A DNA stretch of 64,000 nucleotides from Nocardioides albertanoniae. Its GTDB lineage: Bacteria > Actinomycetota > Actinomycetes > Propionibacteriales > Nocardioidaceae. Under the pieces are notes generated by a model. That model did not search any database and was not told where the DNA came from. It saw nothing but the letters and a program-made list of their open reading frames with translations. The stretch is from assembly GCF_006716315.1 (NCBI RefSeq), contig NZ_VFOV01000001.1, positions 3,488,501 to 3,552,500 on the forward strand, written 5' to 3'. Position 1 is the first letter of the stretch; every line of letters begins with the position of its first letter. The position numbers and the translations under genes are program-made. Shown here in pieces: positions 33,706-42,904 of the stretch.

Positions 33706-34650
33706 TCACACCTCGGCGGTCTTCGTCGTGGTCGAGAGGCCGGCAGAGCGCGCAGCCCACACCGTCAGAGCGAGGAAGACGCCGGCCTGCACCAGCGTCA
33801 CCGGGATCCGCCACCAGGTGCCCTCGCTGGTGTTGAGCACGGTGGAGATGTCGCCGAAAGCCACCGCCATGCCGAGACTGAAGAAGTTGTTGAGCACGTG
33901 CATCGCGATGCCCGCCTCGATACCACCGGTGGCGATGACACAGATGCCCGCCATGATCCCGAAGGCGAACCGGTCGAGGAAGAGCGGCAGGTCCTGGGAT
34001 CCGTGGGCGAAGGCGAAGAGCAGCGCGGTGATCGTCACCGAGACCGTGCGCGAGCCCAGCATCCCGCCGAACAGCGCCCCGAAGGTCTGGAAGATGTAAC
34101 CGCGGAAGAGGTACTCCTCCCCCGCTGCCTGCAGCGGCGTGAGCAGCACGATCACGAGCACGAAGTCGCGCATGGTGGACGTGTAGGGGTTGAGCGTGCT
34201 CGGGCCGACGTCGCCACCTGGGATCGGCAGCCGCGAGGCGATGATGATCGTGACCACCATCGTGACCGCCGCGATCCCGATGCACTGCATCAGCCACGGC
34301 CACCGGATCCTGCGCTCGACCGAGGCCAGCCACCCCGGACGCAGCCCGTGCAGCGCCCAGCACAGCAGCATCGCGGCCGGGATCGCCCCGGCCAGCGAGA
34401 GCAGCACGAACGCGAGCGACTCCGGAGTCACCGTGCCCACCTCGGAGACGCGAGCCATCAACGTCTCCGCGTCCTGACCGGTGAGCAGGAAGAAGACCTC
34501 GAACCCGACCAGCACGACCGCCGGCGAGACGAAGAAGACGCACAGCCCGATCAGGATGAGCCCGACCAACGGCCGCCCCCAGCCGCTGCGCCCACCGCGC
34601 TGCACCTGGTAGTAGGCCAACCCCGACGGCGGCTCCATGACCGTGCTCAT
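33706..34650 (-). CDS. CPBP family intramembrane metalloprotease
   Basis: The 314-aa protein has about seven hydrophobic helices. The CAAX-protease/bacteriocin-processing motifs are EEYLFRG (EExxxR), FAFAHG and HVLNNF, which hold the catalytic Glu, Arg and His. It is an integral membrane protein with unknown substrate; homologues act in bacteriocin immunity or membrane-protein processing. It starts 20 nt after gltX and may be co-transcribed. Confidence 0.88.
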   Translation of the reverse strand: MSTVMEPPSGLAYYQVQRGGRSGWGRPLVGLILIGLCVFFVSPAVVLVGFEVFFLLTGQDAETLMARVSEVGTVTPESLAFVLLSLAGAIPAAMLLCWALHGLRPGWLASVERRIRWPWLMQCIGIAAVTMVVTIIIASRLPIPGGDVGPSTLNPYTSTMRDFVLVIVLLTPLQAAGEEYLFRGYIFQTFGALFGGMLGSRTVSVTITALLFAFAHGSQDLPLFLDRFAFGIMAGICVIATGGIEAGIAMHVLNNFFSLGMAVAFGDISTVLNTSEGTWWRIPVTLVQAGVFLALTVWAARSAGLSTTTKTAEV

Positions 34651-34670
34651 CTTCCGTGTCCTGACACTGC

Positions 34671-36203
34671 CTAGGCCTTCCCGAGAACCGCCTTCAGGCG
34701 AGCCAGCGTACGCTCCCGCCCGAGCAGCTCCATCGACTCGAACAGGGGCGGGCTGATCCGCTTGCCTGTCACCGCGACCCGCACCGGGCCGTACGCCTTA
34801 CGGGGCTTGAGCTCGAGGCCGTCGATCAGGGCCGCGGTCAGCGCGTCCTGGATCTCGGCCGTCGACCAGGTCGACAGCCCCGAGAGCGCGTCGTACGACG
34901 CCTGGACGACACCGATGCCGGTCTCGTCGAGCAGCTTGGCGGCATCCTCCTCGTCGAGGGCGAAGTCGGCCTCGGTGACGAAGAGGAACCGCAGCATGTC
35001 GGAGGCCTCGCCGAGCTTGCCGATCCGCTCGGCGACCAGCGGCATCGCCTGCTCCAGCATCTGCGCGTCGGCGTCGGAGACGGGGTCGGAGACGATGCCG
35101 TCGGCCTTGAGGTAGGGAATCACCCGGTGGGTGATCTCCTCGACCGGCAGCAGCCGCATGTGGGAGGCGTTGATCGCCTCGGCCTTCTTGACGTCGAAAC
35201 GGGCCGGGTTCTTGACCACGTCGGAGATCTCGAAGGCCTCGACCATCTCCTCCATGGTGAAGATGTCGCGGTCGGCCGCGATCGCCCAGCCGAGCAGCGC
35301 CACGTAGTTGAGCAGCCCCTCGGGCAGGTAGCCCTCCTCGCGATACTTCAGCGCGTGCGCCTCCGGGTCACGCTTGGAGAGCTTCTTGTTGCCCTGGCCC
35401 ATGACATAGGGCAGGTGGCCGAACTCCGGCGCCCGCTCGGCCAGGCCGATCTCGACGAAGGCGTCGAAGAGCGCGACCTGACGCGGCGTCGAGGAGAGCA
35501 GGTCCTCGCCGCGGAAGACGTGGGTGATCTTCATGGTGGCGTCGTCCACCGGCGCGGTGAGCGTGTAGAGCGGGTCGCCGTTGGCGCGCGCCAGCGCGTA
35601 GTCGGGCACGTGCTTGGTCTCGAAGGTCACCTCGCCGCGGACGAGGTCGTCGAAGGTGATCGAGCCGTCGGGCATGCGGAACCGCGGCACCGAGGTGCGG
35701 CCCTCGGCCTCGTACGCCTTGATCTGCTCCTCGCTCAGGTCACGGCAGTGGTTGTCGTAGCCCTGAGCGGGCGCCTCGCCCTTGATCCCTTCGGCCTTCG
35801 CGGCCTTGTAGGCGGCCAGCCGCTCCTCGTAGCGGGCGGTGGTCTCCTCGCCGGTGCAGTAGCACTCGTAGACGTAGGAGGAGTCGCGCAGCTTCGCCAG
35901 GGCGTCGGCGTAGACGTCGGAGCGCTCCGACTGGCGGTAGGGGCCGTAGGGGCCGCCGACCTCGACGCCCTCGTCCCAGTCGAGACCGAGCCAGCGCATC
36001 AGGTCGAGGAGGCCGTCGTAGGACTCCTGCGTGTTGCGGGCCTTGTCGGTGTCTTCGATGCGGAAGACGAAGGTGCCGCCGTGGTGACGCGCGAAGGCCC
36101 AGTTGAACAGCGCGGTGCGGACCAGGCCGACGTGGGGCGAGCCCGTGGGGCTCGGGGCCATCCGGACCCGGTAGTCCTTGGGCTCGAGGGTGTTGTTCGT
36201 CAA
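34671..36203 (-). CDS. gltX: Glutamate--tRNA ligase
   Basis: The 510-aa class I synthetase has the HIGH-type motif SPTGSPHVG, the KMSKS-type [11 protein letters not shown] and a C-terminal helical anticodon-binding region. It charges tRNA-Glu, whose genes lie 1.2 kb downstream, and may also load tRNA-Gln if the host uses GatCAB. It overlaps the FAH gene by 4 nt. The order FAH-gltX-tRNA is conserved in actinobacteria. Confidence 0.97.
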   Translation of the reverse strand: MTNNTLEPKDYRVRMAPSPTGSPHVGLVRTALFNWAFARHHGGTFVFRIEDTDKARNTQESYDGLLDLMRWLGLDWDEGVEVGGPYGPYRQSERSDVYADALAKLRDSSYVYECYCTGEETTARYEERLAAYKAAKAEGIKGEAPAQGYDNHCRDLSEEQIKAYEAEGRTSVPRFRMPDGSITFDDLVRGEVTFETKHVPDYALARANGDPLYTLTAPVDDATMKITHVFRGEDLLSSTPRQVALFDAFVEIGLAERAPEFGHLPYVMGQGNKKLSKRDPEAHALKYREEGYLPEGLLNYVALLGWAIAADRDIFTMEEMVEAFEISDVVKNPARFDVKKAEAINASHMRLLPVEEITHRVIPYLKADGIVSDPVSDADAQMLEQAMPLVAERIGKLGEASDMLRFLFVTEADFALDEEDAAKLLDETGIGVVQASYDALSGLSTWSTAEIQDALTAALIDGLELKPRKAYGPVRVAVTGKRISPPLFESMELLGRERTLARLKAVLGKA

Positions 36204-37012
36204 CGCTGTGCCACCTTGTTCGTCAGAGCTCCGAGCCCCTCGACGAAGATCTCGATCTCGTCACCGGGCTCCATGGGACCGACACCTTCGGGGGTGCCGG
36301 TGAGGATCACATCGCCCGGCAGCAGCGTCATCACGCTGCTGATGTGGGCGATCAGCTTCGGGATGTCGTGCACGAGATCCTTCGTGGACCCGTCCTGCAC
36401 GACGTCACCGTTGAGGAATGTCTGGATGCGTACGCCGGCGGCCAGCTGCTCCGTCTCGACGTCGGTCTCGATCCAGGGACCGAGCGGGCAGAAGGTGTCG
36501 TAGCCCTTGGCCTGGGAGAAGTGCTTCGTGCTGCGCTGCACGTCGCGCGCGGTCACGTCGTTGGCGACGGTCATCCCGTAGATGACGTCCTTGACCTTCT
36601 CCACCGGCACGTCGCGGCAGATGCGACCGATCACGATCGCAAGCTCGCCCTCGTAGTGGAGGTCCTCGACTCCCGCGGGGCGCTGGATCGCGTCGTCGGG
36701 CCCGCACACCGCGGTGTTGGGCTTGAGGAAGAAGAGCGGCTCGGCCGGCACCTCGTTGTCGAGCTCGGCGGCGTGCTTGGCGTAGTTGCGGGCGACCGCG
36801 ACCACCTTGCTGCGCGGGATGACCGGCGCGAGCAGCTTGACGTCGTCGAACTTGTGGACCTGGTCGGTGAGGTTGACCCCGGAGAACAGCGGGTCGCCCT
36901 GCAGCGCGACCACGGTCGCTTCCTCGCTGAGCTGACCGTAGCCGTCGAGGTCGCCGACGACGACGCCGAACTGGGGCTCGCCACCCTTGGTGGTGAATCT
37001 GGCGATACGCAC
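36200..37012 (-). CDS. Fumarylacetoacetate hydrolase family protein
   Basis: The 270-aa protein of the FAH/HpcE fold has [27 protein letters not shown] (metal-binding Glu residues), [11 protein letters not shown] and [10 protein letters not shown]. Members hydrolyse or decarboxylate beta-diketo or 2-oxo acids, and many are oxaloacetate decarboxylases or acylpyruvases. The exact role is not clear. It is the first gene of the transcript with gltX, coupled by a 4-nt overlap. Confidence 0.9.
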   Translation of the reverse strand: MRIARFTTKGGEPQFGVVVGDLDGYGQLSEEATVVALQGDPLFSGVNLTDQVHKFDDVKLLAPVIPRSKVVAVARNYAKHAAELDNEVPAEPLFFLKPNTAVCGPDDAIQRPAGVEDLHYEGELAIVIGRICRDVPVEKVKDVIYGMTVANDVTARDVQRSTKHFSQAKGYDTFCPLGPWIETDVETEQLAAGVRIQTFLNGDVVQDGSTKDLVHDIPKLIAHISSVMTLLPGDVILTGTPEGVGPMEPGDEIEIFVEGLGALTNKVAQR

Positions 37013-37078
37013 ACGCTGAGCCTATCCGTTGCGCTCCGAGTGCTCGTGGTCGAGACCTCCACGCGTACGATCCACTGG

Positions 37079-37939
37079 GTGGAGGTGCTCGCGCGATCGG
37101 ACTGGACCGCCCGCGCGGCGGCCCACCGCGCACGTCTCGCGCCGTACGTCGAGCCCCATCTGGCCCGACGGGGCGCCCGGGTCAAGCACCCGGTCAACGA
37201 CTTCCTGTTCACCTACTACTCCCACCGGCCCGCCCAGCTGCTGCGCTGGCACCCGGGGTTCGGGGTGGAGCTCGCGGACGCGGCCGAGTACGAGGGCATC
37301 CGCGGCTACCGCGACGGCTCCGTCACCGACGAATTCCTGGCCGAGCGGCGGGTGCTGCTCGAGACGCTCCTCAAGCTCCTGCGAGCCACCGCCTCGCGAG
37401 AGGGACACTTCGGCTGCTTCGGCCTCCACGAGTGGGCGATGGTCTACCGGCTGACCCCGGAGCAGGTGCGTCACGCCGACTGGCCGCTGCGGCTCGGCGC
37501 CACCGGCACCGACCGCGTCGTCGAGTCGCACCGGATCGCCTGCAGCCACTTCGACGCCTACCGCTTCTTCACTCCCCCGGCCGAGCCGCTCAACACCCTC
37601 TCGCCGCGATCCGACGACCGGGCCTCCTTCGAGCAACCGGGCTGCCTGCACGGCAACATGGATCTCTACAAGCACGCCTTCCGGCTCTCGCCTCTGGTCT
37701 CCTCCGACCTGATCGCCGACTGCTTCGAGCTCGCCTGGGACATCCGCACGATGGACATGCAGGCCGCGCCGTACGACCTCGCCGAGCTCGGTCTCGACCC
37801 GATCCGCATCGAGACCGCCGCCGGAAAGCAGGAGTACGCCGCGGCCCAGCGCACTTTCGCCGAGCGCGCCGCCCCGCTGCGGGCGCGGCTGATCGCCGAG
37901 TGCGAGCGGCTGCTCACACTCGCTGCTCGAGCGTGCTGA
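37079..37939 (+). CDS. Protein annotated in relatives as 3-methyladenine DNA glycosylase; function tentative
   Basis: The roughly 286-aa soluble protein has the conserved blocks HPVNDFLFTYYSHRPAQLLRWHPG, GCFGLHEWAMVYR and CLHGNMDLYKHAF. Relatives in actinobacteria carry the glycosylase label, but I see no HhH-GPD motif, so the function is unproven. His and Cys are frequent (HxxxC and GCLHGN), suggesting a metal site. The start is uncertain: GTG at 37079, 37046 or 37040, none with a clear Shine-Dalgarno. Its last 26 nt overlap the 3' end of the antisense toxin gene. Confidence 0.7.
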   Translation: MEVLARSDWTARAAAHRARLAPYVEPHLARRGARVKHPVNDFLFTYYSHRPAQLLRWHPGFGVELADAAEYEGIRGYRDGSVTDEFLAERRVLLETLLKLLRATASREGHFGCFGLHEWAMVYRLTPEQVRHADWPLRLGATGTDRVVESHRIACSHFDAYRFFTPPAEPLNTLSPRSDDRASFEQPGCLHGNMDLYKHAFRLSPLVSSDLIADCFELAWDIRTMDMQAAPYDLAELGLDPIRIETAAGKQEYAAAQRTFAERAAPLRARLIAECERLLTLAARAC

Positions 37940-38237
37940 ACCGGAGAGCGAAGGCGTTGGCGATCGCCTTGGCCAATGCGGGTTCCTGACGGTCGAAGAA
38001 GTAGCCGATGTGGCGGCCGAGCGCGGCCTTGTCGATGGTGATGACGTTGTCGCAGCTGACGACGCACGCCTGCTCGAGCCCGTTCTCCGGGCCGACCTCG
38101 ACCTCGGTACTGAGGCCCTTGATCGTGGTGGTGATCGGAGCCACCGTGACGCGCCGCATCGCGGCGCGCACCGGTTCGCGGGTCAGCACGAGGACCGGGC
38201 GAGCCTTGTCCAGGTGGGCTATGTGGATGTCACGCAT
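37914..38237 (-). CDS. PemK/MazF-family toxin
   Basis: The 107-aa protein has the PemK/MazF order: RPVLVLTREPVR, VTVAPITTTIKGLSTEV, NGLEQACVVSCDNV and a C-terminal helix. Family members are ribosome-independent endoribonucleases. The usual basic start strand is preceded by MRDIHIAHLDK. It overlaps the antitoxin gene by 8 nt and is translated with it. The 3' end overlaps the glycosylase-family gene on the other strand. Confidence 0.88.
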   Translation of the reverse strand: MRDIHIAHLDKARPVLVLTREPVRAAMRRVTVAPITTTIKGLSTEVEVGPENGLEQACVVSCDNVITIDKAALGRHIGYFFDRQEPALAKAIANAFALRFSTLEQRV

Positions 38238-38448
38238 CGAGGGCGGCGTGCTTCACCATGTCGTCGAAGTCGTCATAGTCGCCTGACTCCTCGAGGATCC
38301 GAGCATCCGCCTCGGCGCGACGATGCTGCTGATAGAAGCTCAGGGCTTCGCACACGATCGCCGCTCGCGGACCGTCGCCGGCGCGCACGAGCTCGTCAAC
38401 GTACGCAGCCAGCTCATCCGGCAGTCGAACGGTGATCTGAACACTCAT
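38230..38448 (-). CDS. Ribbon-helix-helix antitoxin, MazE-like
   Basis: The 72-aa protein begins with a ribbon-helix-helix domain (VQITVRLPDELAAYVDELV), which binds operator DNA. It ends in an acidic segment (ESGDYDDFDDM) of the kind that covers the toxin active site. TATTAT lies 6 nt before the ATG (38455-38460) with no Shine-Dalgarno, so the mRNA is probably leaderless. It is the first gene of the toxin-antitoxin pair. Confidence 0.87.
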   Translation of the reverse strand: MSVQITVRLPDELAAYVDELVRAGDGPRAAIVCEALSFYQQHRRAEADARILEESGDYDDFDDMVKHAALDA

Positions 38449-38570
38449 ACCGAAATAATACCAAGTTGGGATTCACCCCCACCTGACCGAGCACCCGCCG
38501 TAACGGACGTCACACGCGGCGCACGCGGCTCCCGCCGTGACCTCCTCGAAAGCGTTACGTTAAGCCAACA

Positions 38571-39659
38571 ATGGCCCTCATCCCCCACCCCCGAACCGCT
38601 GCCGCCTCGATCGCCACCACGGTCGGCGCCGCGGCGGGCAACGTCGCGCACTCGCTGCTCTACGGCGGTCTCGCCGACCTGCGGCCGATGCCGCGCACGC
38701 TGATCGACGACGGCGTCCGTCGCGAGCTCTACCACTACCGGCCCACCGCCGGCACGACGCCGGAGGGCGATCCGGTGCTGCTGGTGACGCCGCTGGCGGC
38801 GCCGGCGATCTGCTACGACCTGCGCCGCGGCTGCTCGGTCGTCGAGCACCTGGTGGGCACCGGGCGGCCGACCTATCTGGTCGAGTACGGCGAGGTGAAC
38901 TTCGCCGACCGCAGCCTGGGGATCGAGCACTGGATCGACCACGTCGTGCCGGAGGCGATCCGCTCGGTCTCCGAGCATGCCGGCGGCCGCCCGGTGCACG
39001 TGGTCGGCTGGTCGCTGGGCGGCATCTTCACGATGCTCTCCGCCGCCGACTCCTCCGACCTGCCGATCGCGTCGATCTCGGTGCTCGGCTCCCCCTGCGA
39101 CGTACGCCAGGTGCCGCTGGTCGCACCGCTGCGACCGCTGGTCAACCTGCCTCCGGGGCGCCTGGTCACGGCCGCCTACCAGGCCTTCGGCGGCGCACCG
39201 AAACCGCTGGTCAGGTGGGCGTTCCAGATCTCTTCGGTCGACAAGATGGTCACCAAGCCGGCCGCGAAGCTGACCAACCTGGCCGACCGTGAGTTCCTCG
39301 CTCAGCTGGAGGCGGTCGACAGGTTCACCGACAACATCATCGCCTACCCGGGGCGCACGTTCGGGCAGCTCTACCACCACTTCTTCCGCACCAACTCGCT
39401 GTTCAGCGGGCGGATCAACCTCGGCGACCGCACCGTGCACCTGCGCGACGTCAAGCAGCCGACACTGGTGGTCGCGGGGGCCAACGACGGTATCGGCCCG
39501 GTCGCGGCGGTCAAGCCGCTGGTCGGCCTCCTCACCGGCGCCGAGGAGCTCCGCTTCGAGATCGTCCCCGGCGGCCACCTCGGCCTGCTGACCGGCCGCG
39601 CTGCCCGCGACAGCACCTGGCCGCTCCTCGACGAGTGGTTCACGCAGCACGACTCCTGA
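38571..39659 (+). CDS. PHA-synthase-like alpha/beta hydrolase
   Basis: The 362-aa protein follows the polyhydroxyalkanoate synthase layout: LLVTPLAAPAICYDLRRGCSVVEHL, YLVEYGEVNFADR, the nucleophile elbow GWSLGG, a lid of about 100 residues, VVAGANDGI and PGGHLGL. PhaC enzymes use Cys in G-x-C-x-G. Here it is Ser, so hydrolase or acyltransferase chemistry is more likely than polymer synthesis. No phaB, phasin or phaE gene is adjacent. The start has no clear Shine-Dalgarno. Confidence 0.82.
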   Translation: MALIPHPRTAAASIATTVGAAAGNVAHSLLYGGLADLRPMPRTLIDDGVRRELYHYRPTAGTTPEGDPVLLVTPLAAPAICYDLRRGCSVVEHLVGTGRPTYLVEYGEVNFADRSLGIEHWIDHVVPEAIRSVSEHAGGRPVHVVGWSLGGIFTMLSAADSSDLPIASISVLGSPCDVRQVPLVAPLRPLVNLPPGRLVTAAYQAFGGAPKPLVRWAFQISSVDKMVTKPAAKLTNLADREFLAQLEAVDRFTDNIIAYPGRTFGQLYHHFFRTNSLFSGRINLGDRTVHLRDVKQPTLVVAGANDGIGPVAAVKPLVGLLTGAEELRFEIVPGGHLGLLTGRAARDSTWPLLDEWFTQHDS

Positions 39660-39690
39660 CCTGTCGGTGGCGGGTGGCAGGGTGTGCGCC

Positions 39691-40299
39691 ATGTCGAATC
39701 CACCCGCCGAGGCGACCGGCGAGCACTTCCGCAACGAAGACTGGTACGCCGCCGAGCTCACCGGAGCCCGGTTCGTCGACTGCGTCTTCTCCGATGTCGA
39801 CCTCACCGAGGCGACGACCTCCGCGGCGACCTTCGAGGGCTGCACGTTCCACGGCGGACGCCTCAACGCCTCGACCCACCACGGCACGGCGTTCATCGGG
39901 TGCGATTTCCGGCGTACGAACTTCTTCGACGCGACGTTCGAGGGCTGCAAGCTCAGCGGCACCGAGTTCTCGGGCTGCACCCTGCGACCGATGAAGGTGA
40001 GCGGCGGCGTCTGGCGCGGGGTCTCGCTGCGCGGCGCGAAGCTCACCCGGCTCGACCTCTCCGGGCTCGACCTGCGCGACGCCGACCTCTCGCTGGCCGA
40101 CCTCACCGACACCGTCCTCCGAGACGCCCGGCTCGAGGGAGCAACCCTTCAGGAGACGATCCTGCGCGACGCCGACCTGCGCGGCGCCGGGCTGGACCGC
40201 GTCGACCTGAGCGCCGCCTCGCTGCGGGGCACGAAGCTGGATCTCGCCGGTGCCGTGATGCTCGCCGAGCTGCACGGCGCGGAGGTCGACGCCGGCTGA
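39691..40299 (+). CDS. Pentapeptide repeat protein
   Basis: The 202-aa protein consists almost wholly of A(D/N)LXX-type repeats: FVDCVFSDVDL, FEGCTF, FIGCDFRRTNF, LSGLDLRDADLSLADLTD and LRDADLRGAGLDRVDL. These form a right-handed quadrilateral beta-helix. Some such proteins (MfpA, Qnr) mimic DNA and protect gyrase, but this one cannot be assigned to that role by sequence alone. The ATG at 39691 is chosen over 39667 because GGGTG precedes it. It follows the PhaC-like gene by 31 nt. Confidence 0.85.
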   Translation: MSNPPAEATGEHFRNEDWYAAELTGARFVDCVFSDVDLTEATTSAATFEGCTFHGGRLNASTHHGTAFIGCDFRRTNFFDATFEGCKLSGTEFSGCTLRPMKVSGGVWRGVSLRGAKLTRLDLSGLDLRDADLSLADLTDTVLRDARLEGATLQETILRDADLRGAGLDRVDLSAASLRGTKLDLAGAVMLAELHGAEVDAG

Positions 40300-40314
40300 C
40301 CGGCGCACGAGGAG

Positions 40315-40884
40315 TCAGCGGTTCGCCGAGGCCTCGCGGACGGCCTTGGCCATGGAGATGCCGGCGGTGACCAGACCCAGGCCGGTGACGAAGTCGTCGG
40401 TGTCGCGTACGTCGTCCTCGATGGCGCCCGCGGCGGCCGCCTGCAGGTGGGTCTGCTCGTCGACGGCGTGGCCGTAGACGAAGTGGAGCAGGGTGCGGGC
40501 AGCGACCGGGGCCAGGTCACCGAGGCCGCCGTCGCGCAGCGCCGCGACGAGGTCGTCGTGGGGCTGGGTCGCACCAAGACCGAAGGCCCACACGGTGGCG
40601 ACGACCTCGGCGCCGTCGCGATAGGCCTGCAGCGAGTCGTGCAGGTCGGTGCAGATGCTGGTGACGCGTTCGTCCCAGGATCCTGATCGTTCCTGGCGGC
40701 CGCGGAGCAGGATCTCGTCGGCCACCGCGGCCAACAGGGACTGCTTGTTGGCGAAGTGGTGGTAGAGCGCGCTGGGGCGCACGCCGAGCTCGGTGCCGAG
40801 GCGGCGCATCGTCAGGTCGGCGAGACCGTAGTCGTCGAGCACGCGCAGCGCGCGAGCCACGACGTCCTCACGGCGGTATCGCAT
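40315..40884 (-). CDS. bioQ: TetR-family repressor of biotin transport, BioQ
   Basis: The 189-aa protein has an N-terminal TetR helix-turn-helix (LTMRRLGTELGVRPSALYHHFANKQSLL) and an all-helical effector domain. It is divergent from bioYMN, and the intergenic region has two TGAAC-N3-GTTCA-type sites. This is the BioQ binding pattern described in Corynebacterium and Mycobacterium. It should repress the transporter and itself. The ATG at 40884 lies shortly after CTGGGGG; a longer frame to 40950 would run through the operators. Confidence 0.85.
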   Translation of the reverse strand: MRYRREDVVARALRVLDDYGLADLTMRRLGTELGVRPSALYHHFANKQSLLAAVADEILLRGRQERSGSWDERVTSICTDLHDSLQAYRDGAEVVATVWAFGLGATQPHDDLVAALRDGGLGDLAPVAARTLLHFVYGHAVDEQTHLQAAAAGAIEDDVRDTDDFVTGLGLVTAGISMAKAVREASANR

Positions 40885-40943
40885 GGTGCCCCCAGGGTCA
40901 GGTGGTGGGACGAAGTGGACGAAGACGTACGCCGACCTTAACC

Positions 40944-40971
40944 TGAACACCGTTCACCTGAGCAAGGTTCA
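40944..40971. promoter_or_regulatory. Two BioQ-type operators
   Basis: TGAACACCGTTCA (40944-40956) is a perfect TGAAC-N3-GTTCA palindrome. TGAGCAAGGTTCA (40959-40971) is a one-mismatch copy whose centre is 15 bp away. They lie 23-50 bp before bioY and 60-87 bp before bioQ. Confidence 0.82.
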
Positions 40972-40994
40972 GGTCTGAGTACGCAGGAGCGAGT

Positions 40995-41603
40995 ATGACC
41001 GAGTCCCCCACCAGCACCGAGTCGACCCCGGTGGCGAAGTCGTCGCGGCTCGACACGACCGACCTCGCGCTGATCGCCGCGTTCGCCGCACTGATCGCGG
41101 TCTGCTCCTACCTCGCCGCCATCCCGATGGGCGGCGCCGGCGTGCCGCTGACACTGCAGGGATTCGCACTCCTGCTGACCGGCGCTCTGCTCGGACCGCT
41201 GCGCGGCACCGCCGCGGTGATCCTCTACCTGCTCCTGGGCGTCGCCGGCCTTCCCGTCTTCGCGGGCCACGCCGCCGGACCGGGCGTCTTCATCGGCGTG
41301 ACCGGCGGCTACCTGTGGACCTTCCCGCTGATGGTGCTCGCCGTGGGTCTCCTCGTGAAGCACGTGCTGCGCCGCCGGCGCACCAACCCGCTCCTGGTCT
41401 TCGCCGCCTGCCTGGTCGGCGTGGTCATCAACCACCTCGGCGGCATCGTCGGCATGGCCGTCGTGCTCCGCGTGGGCCTGCCGGAGGCGGCCGTCTTCGA
41501 CGCCCCCTACTGGCTCGGTGACCTGATCAAGGCGGCAGTCGCCGCGGTCGTCGCCTCCCAGGTGCACCGCGCCTTCCCGAAGATGCTCGCCCGACGTGCC
41601 TGA
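40995..41603 (+). CDS. bioY: Biotin transporter substrate-binding component BioY
   Basis: The 202-aa S component of an ECF transporter has six membrane helices. The biotin-binding loop GVPLTLQGFALLLTGALLGPLRG, LLLGVAGLPVFA, GPTGGY-like GVTGGYLWTFP and a Asn/His-rich helix (INHLGGIVG) are present. It binds biotin and, with BioM and BioN, imports it. A short polar N-terminus of about 20 residues precedes the first helix. It is the first gene of bioYMN and faces the BioQ operators. Confidence 0.95.
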   Translation: MTESPTSTESTPVAKSSRLDTTDLALIAAFAALIAVCSYLAAIPMGGAGVPLTLQGFALLLTGALLGPLRGTAAVILYLLLGVAGLPVFAGHAAGPGVFIGVTGGYLWTFPLMVLAVGLLVKHVLRRRRTNPLLVFAACLVGVVINHLGGIVGMAVVLRVGLPEAAVFDAPYWLGDLIKAAVAAVVASQVHRAFPKMLARRA

Positions 41604-42297
41604 GATCCGCTTCGAGGCCGCCGAGGTCCGGGTCGAGTCCCCGGAGCTCGACGGCGAGCGCACCATCTTGGCACCGACCAGCCTCACCCTGAGCGAACAA
41701 CGGATCGGGATCGTCGGCAGCAACGGCTCCGGCAAGTCGACCCTCGCCCGGATGATCAACGGGCTGGTGCTGCCGAGCGCAGGCCAGGTCACGGTCGACG
41801 GTCTCGACGTGGCCCGGCGCGGGGCCGCCGTGCGCCGGCGCGTCGGGTTCACCTTCACCGATCCCGCCGCCCAGCTGGTGATGCCGACATGTGTCGAAGA
41901 CGTCGAGCTGTCGTTGCGGCGTACGGTGAAGGATCGCGTACGCCGCAAGCAGCTCGCCCTCGAGACGCTCGCCCGCTTCGGCCTCTCCGAGCGCGCCGAG
42001 GTCAGCGTGCACGCGCTCTCCGGGGGCCAGCGTCAGCTGCTCGCTCTGGCCGGTGTGCTCGCGACCGAACCCGACGTGCTCGTCACCGACGAGCCGACGA
42101 CCCTGCTCGACCTGCGCAACACCCGGATGGTCGGCGACCTGCTCTTCTCGCTGCCTCAGCAGCTGGTGCTGGTCACCCACGACCTCGACCTCGTCCGCCG
42201 CTGCGACCGCGTGCTCGTCGTCGAGGACGGCCAGGTCTGTTACGACGGCGACGCCGAGGCCGCGGTGAAGCACTACGTGAAGACGGTGGGCGGGTGA
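41596..42297 (+). CDS. bioM: ECF transporter ATPase BioM
   Basis: The 233-aa ABC ATPase has Walker A GSNGSGKST, a Q-loop region (TFTDPAAQL), LSGGQRQLLALAGVL, Walker B VLVTDEP and the H-loop VTHD. A Thr replaces the more usual residue after DEP (DEPTTLLDLRN). It starts with GTG inside the bioY end (8-nt overlap) and overlaps bioN by 4 nt, so the three proteins are produced together. Confidence 0.95.
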   Translation: MPEIRFEAAEVRVESPELDGERTILAPTSLTLSEQRIGIVGSNGSGKSTLARMINGLVLPSAGQVTVDGLDVARRGAAVRRRVGFTFTDPAAQLVMPTCVEDVELSLRRTVKDRVRRKQLALETLARFGLSERAEVSVHALSGGQRQLLALAGVLATEPDVLVTDEPTTLLDLRNTRMVGDLLFSLPQQLVLVTHDLDLVRRCDRVLVVEDGQVCYDGDAEAAVKHYVKTVGG

Positions 42298-42899
42298 GCT
42301 TGACGGTCGGGCTCTACCGGCCCGGTGACACCCTCCTCCACCGGCTCCCGGTGGGGGCCAAGCTGCTCGGCCTCGCAGTGCTCAGCGTTGCCATCGTGGC
42401 GCTGCGCGGGCCGATCATCGCCGCCGGGTTCCTCGCGGTCGCCGTCGTGCTCGCGCTCGTCGGCCGGCTCGACCTGGTGGCCACGGCGCGGGCGCTGCGC
42501 GCCGTGCTGGTCATCGCGGTGCTGGTGGCCCTGCTGCAGTGGTGGCTGTTCACCTTCGACCGGGCCGTGGAGTCGCTGCTCGACCTCGTCTCCCTCGCGC
42601 TGCTGGCGCTCACCCTGACCGTGACCACGCCGACCACCGAGACGCTCGACGCCGTCGTCCGCTGGCTCCGACCGCTGCAGCGCGTCGGGATCGACCCGGA
42701 GCGGATCGCCCTCACCATCTCGATGGCTATCCAGGCGCTTCCTGGCACTCTGACCCTGGCCCAGGAGACCCGCGACGCCGCCCGCGCCCGCGGCCTCGGG
42801 CGCTCCCCCAGGGCCTACCTCTCCCCCTTCGTCATCCGCGTCGTCGCCCGCGCCCACGAGACCGGCGACGCCCTCAAGGCCCGCGGTCTCGGCGACTGA
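42294..42899 (+). CDS. bioN: ECF transporter transmembrane component BioN
   Basis: The 201-aa EcfT protein has 4-5 hydrophobic helices and the two cytoplasmic coupling motifs ARARGLG and LKARGLGD that contact the ATPases. It starts at GTG 42294 overlapping the bioM stop (GTGA). It is the last gene of the operon and ends beside a palindromic repeat array that probably terminates transcription. Confidence 0.92.
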   Translation: MSLTVGLYRPGDTLLHRLPVGAKLLGLAVLSVAIVALRGPIIAAGFLAVAVVLALVGRLDLVATARALRAVLVIAVLVALLQWWLFTFDRAVESLLDLVSLALLALTLTVTTPTTETLDAVVRWLRPLQRVGIDPERIALTISMAIQALPGTLTLAQETRDAARARGLGRSPRAYLSPFVIRVVARAHETGDALKARGLGD

Positions 42900-42904
42900 C
42901 CACC

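Noticed and set aside
39691..40299. Qnr/MfpA-type quinolone resistance protein
   Set aside because: Pentapeptide repeats are clear, but nothing in the sequence specifies gyrase binding.
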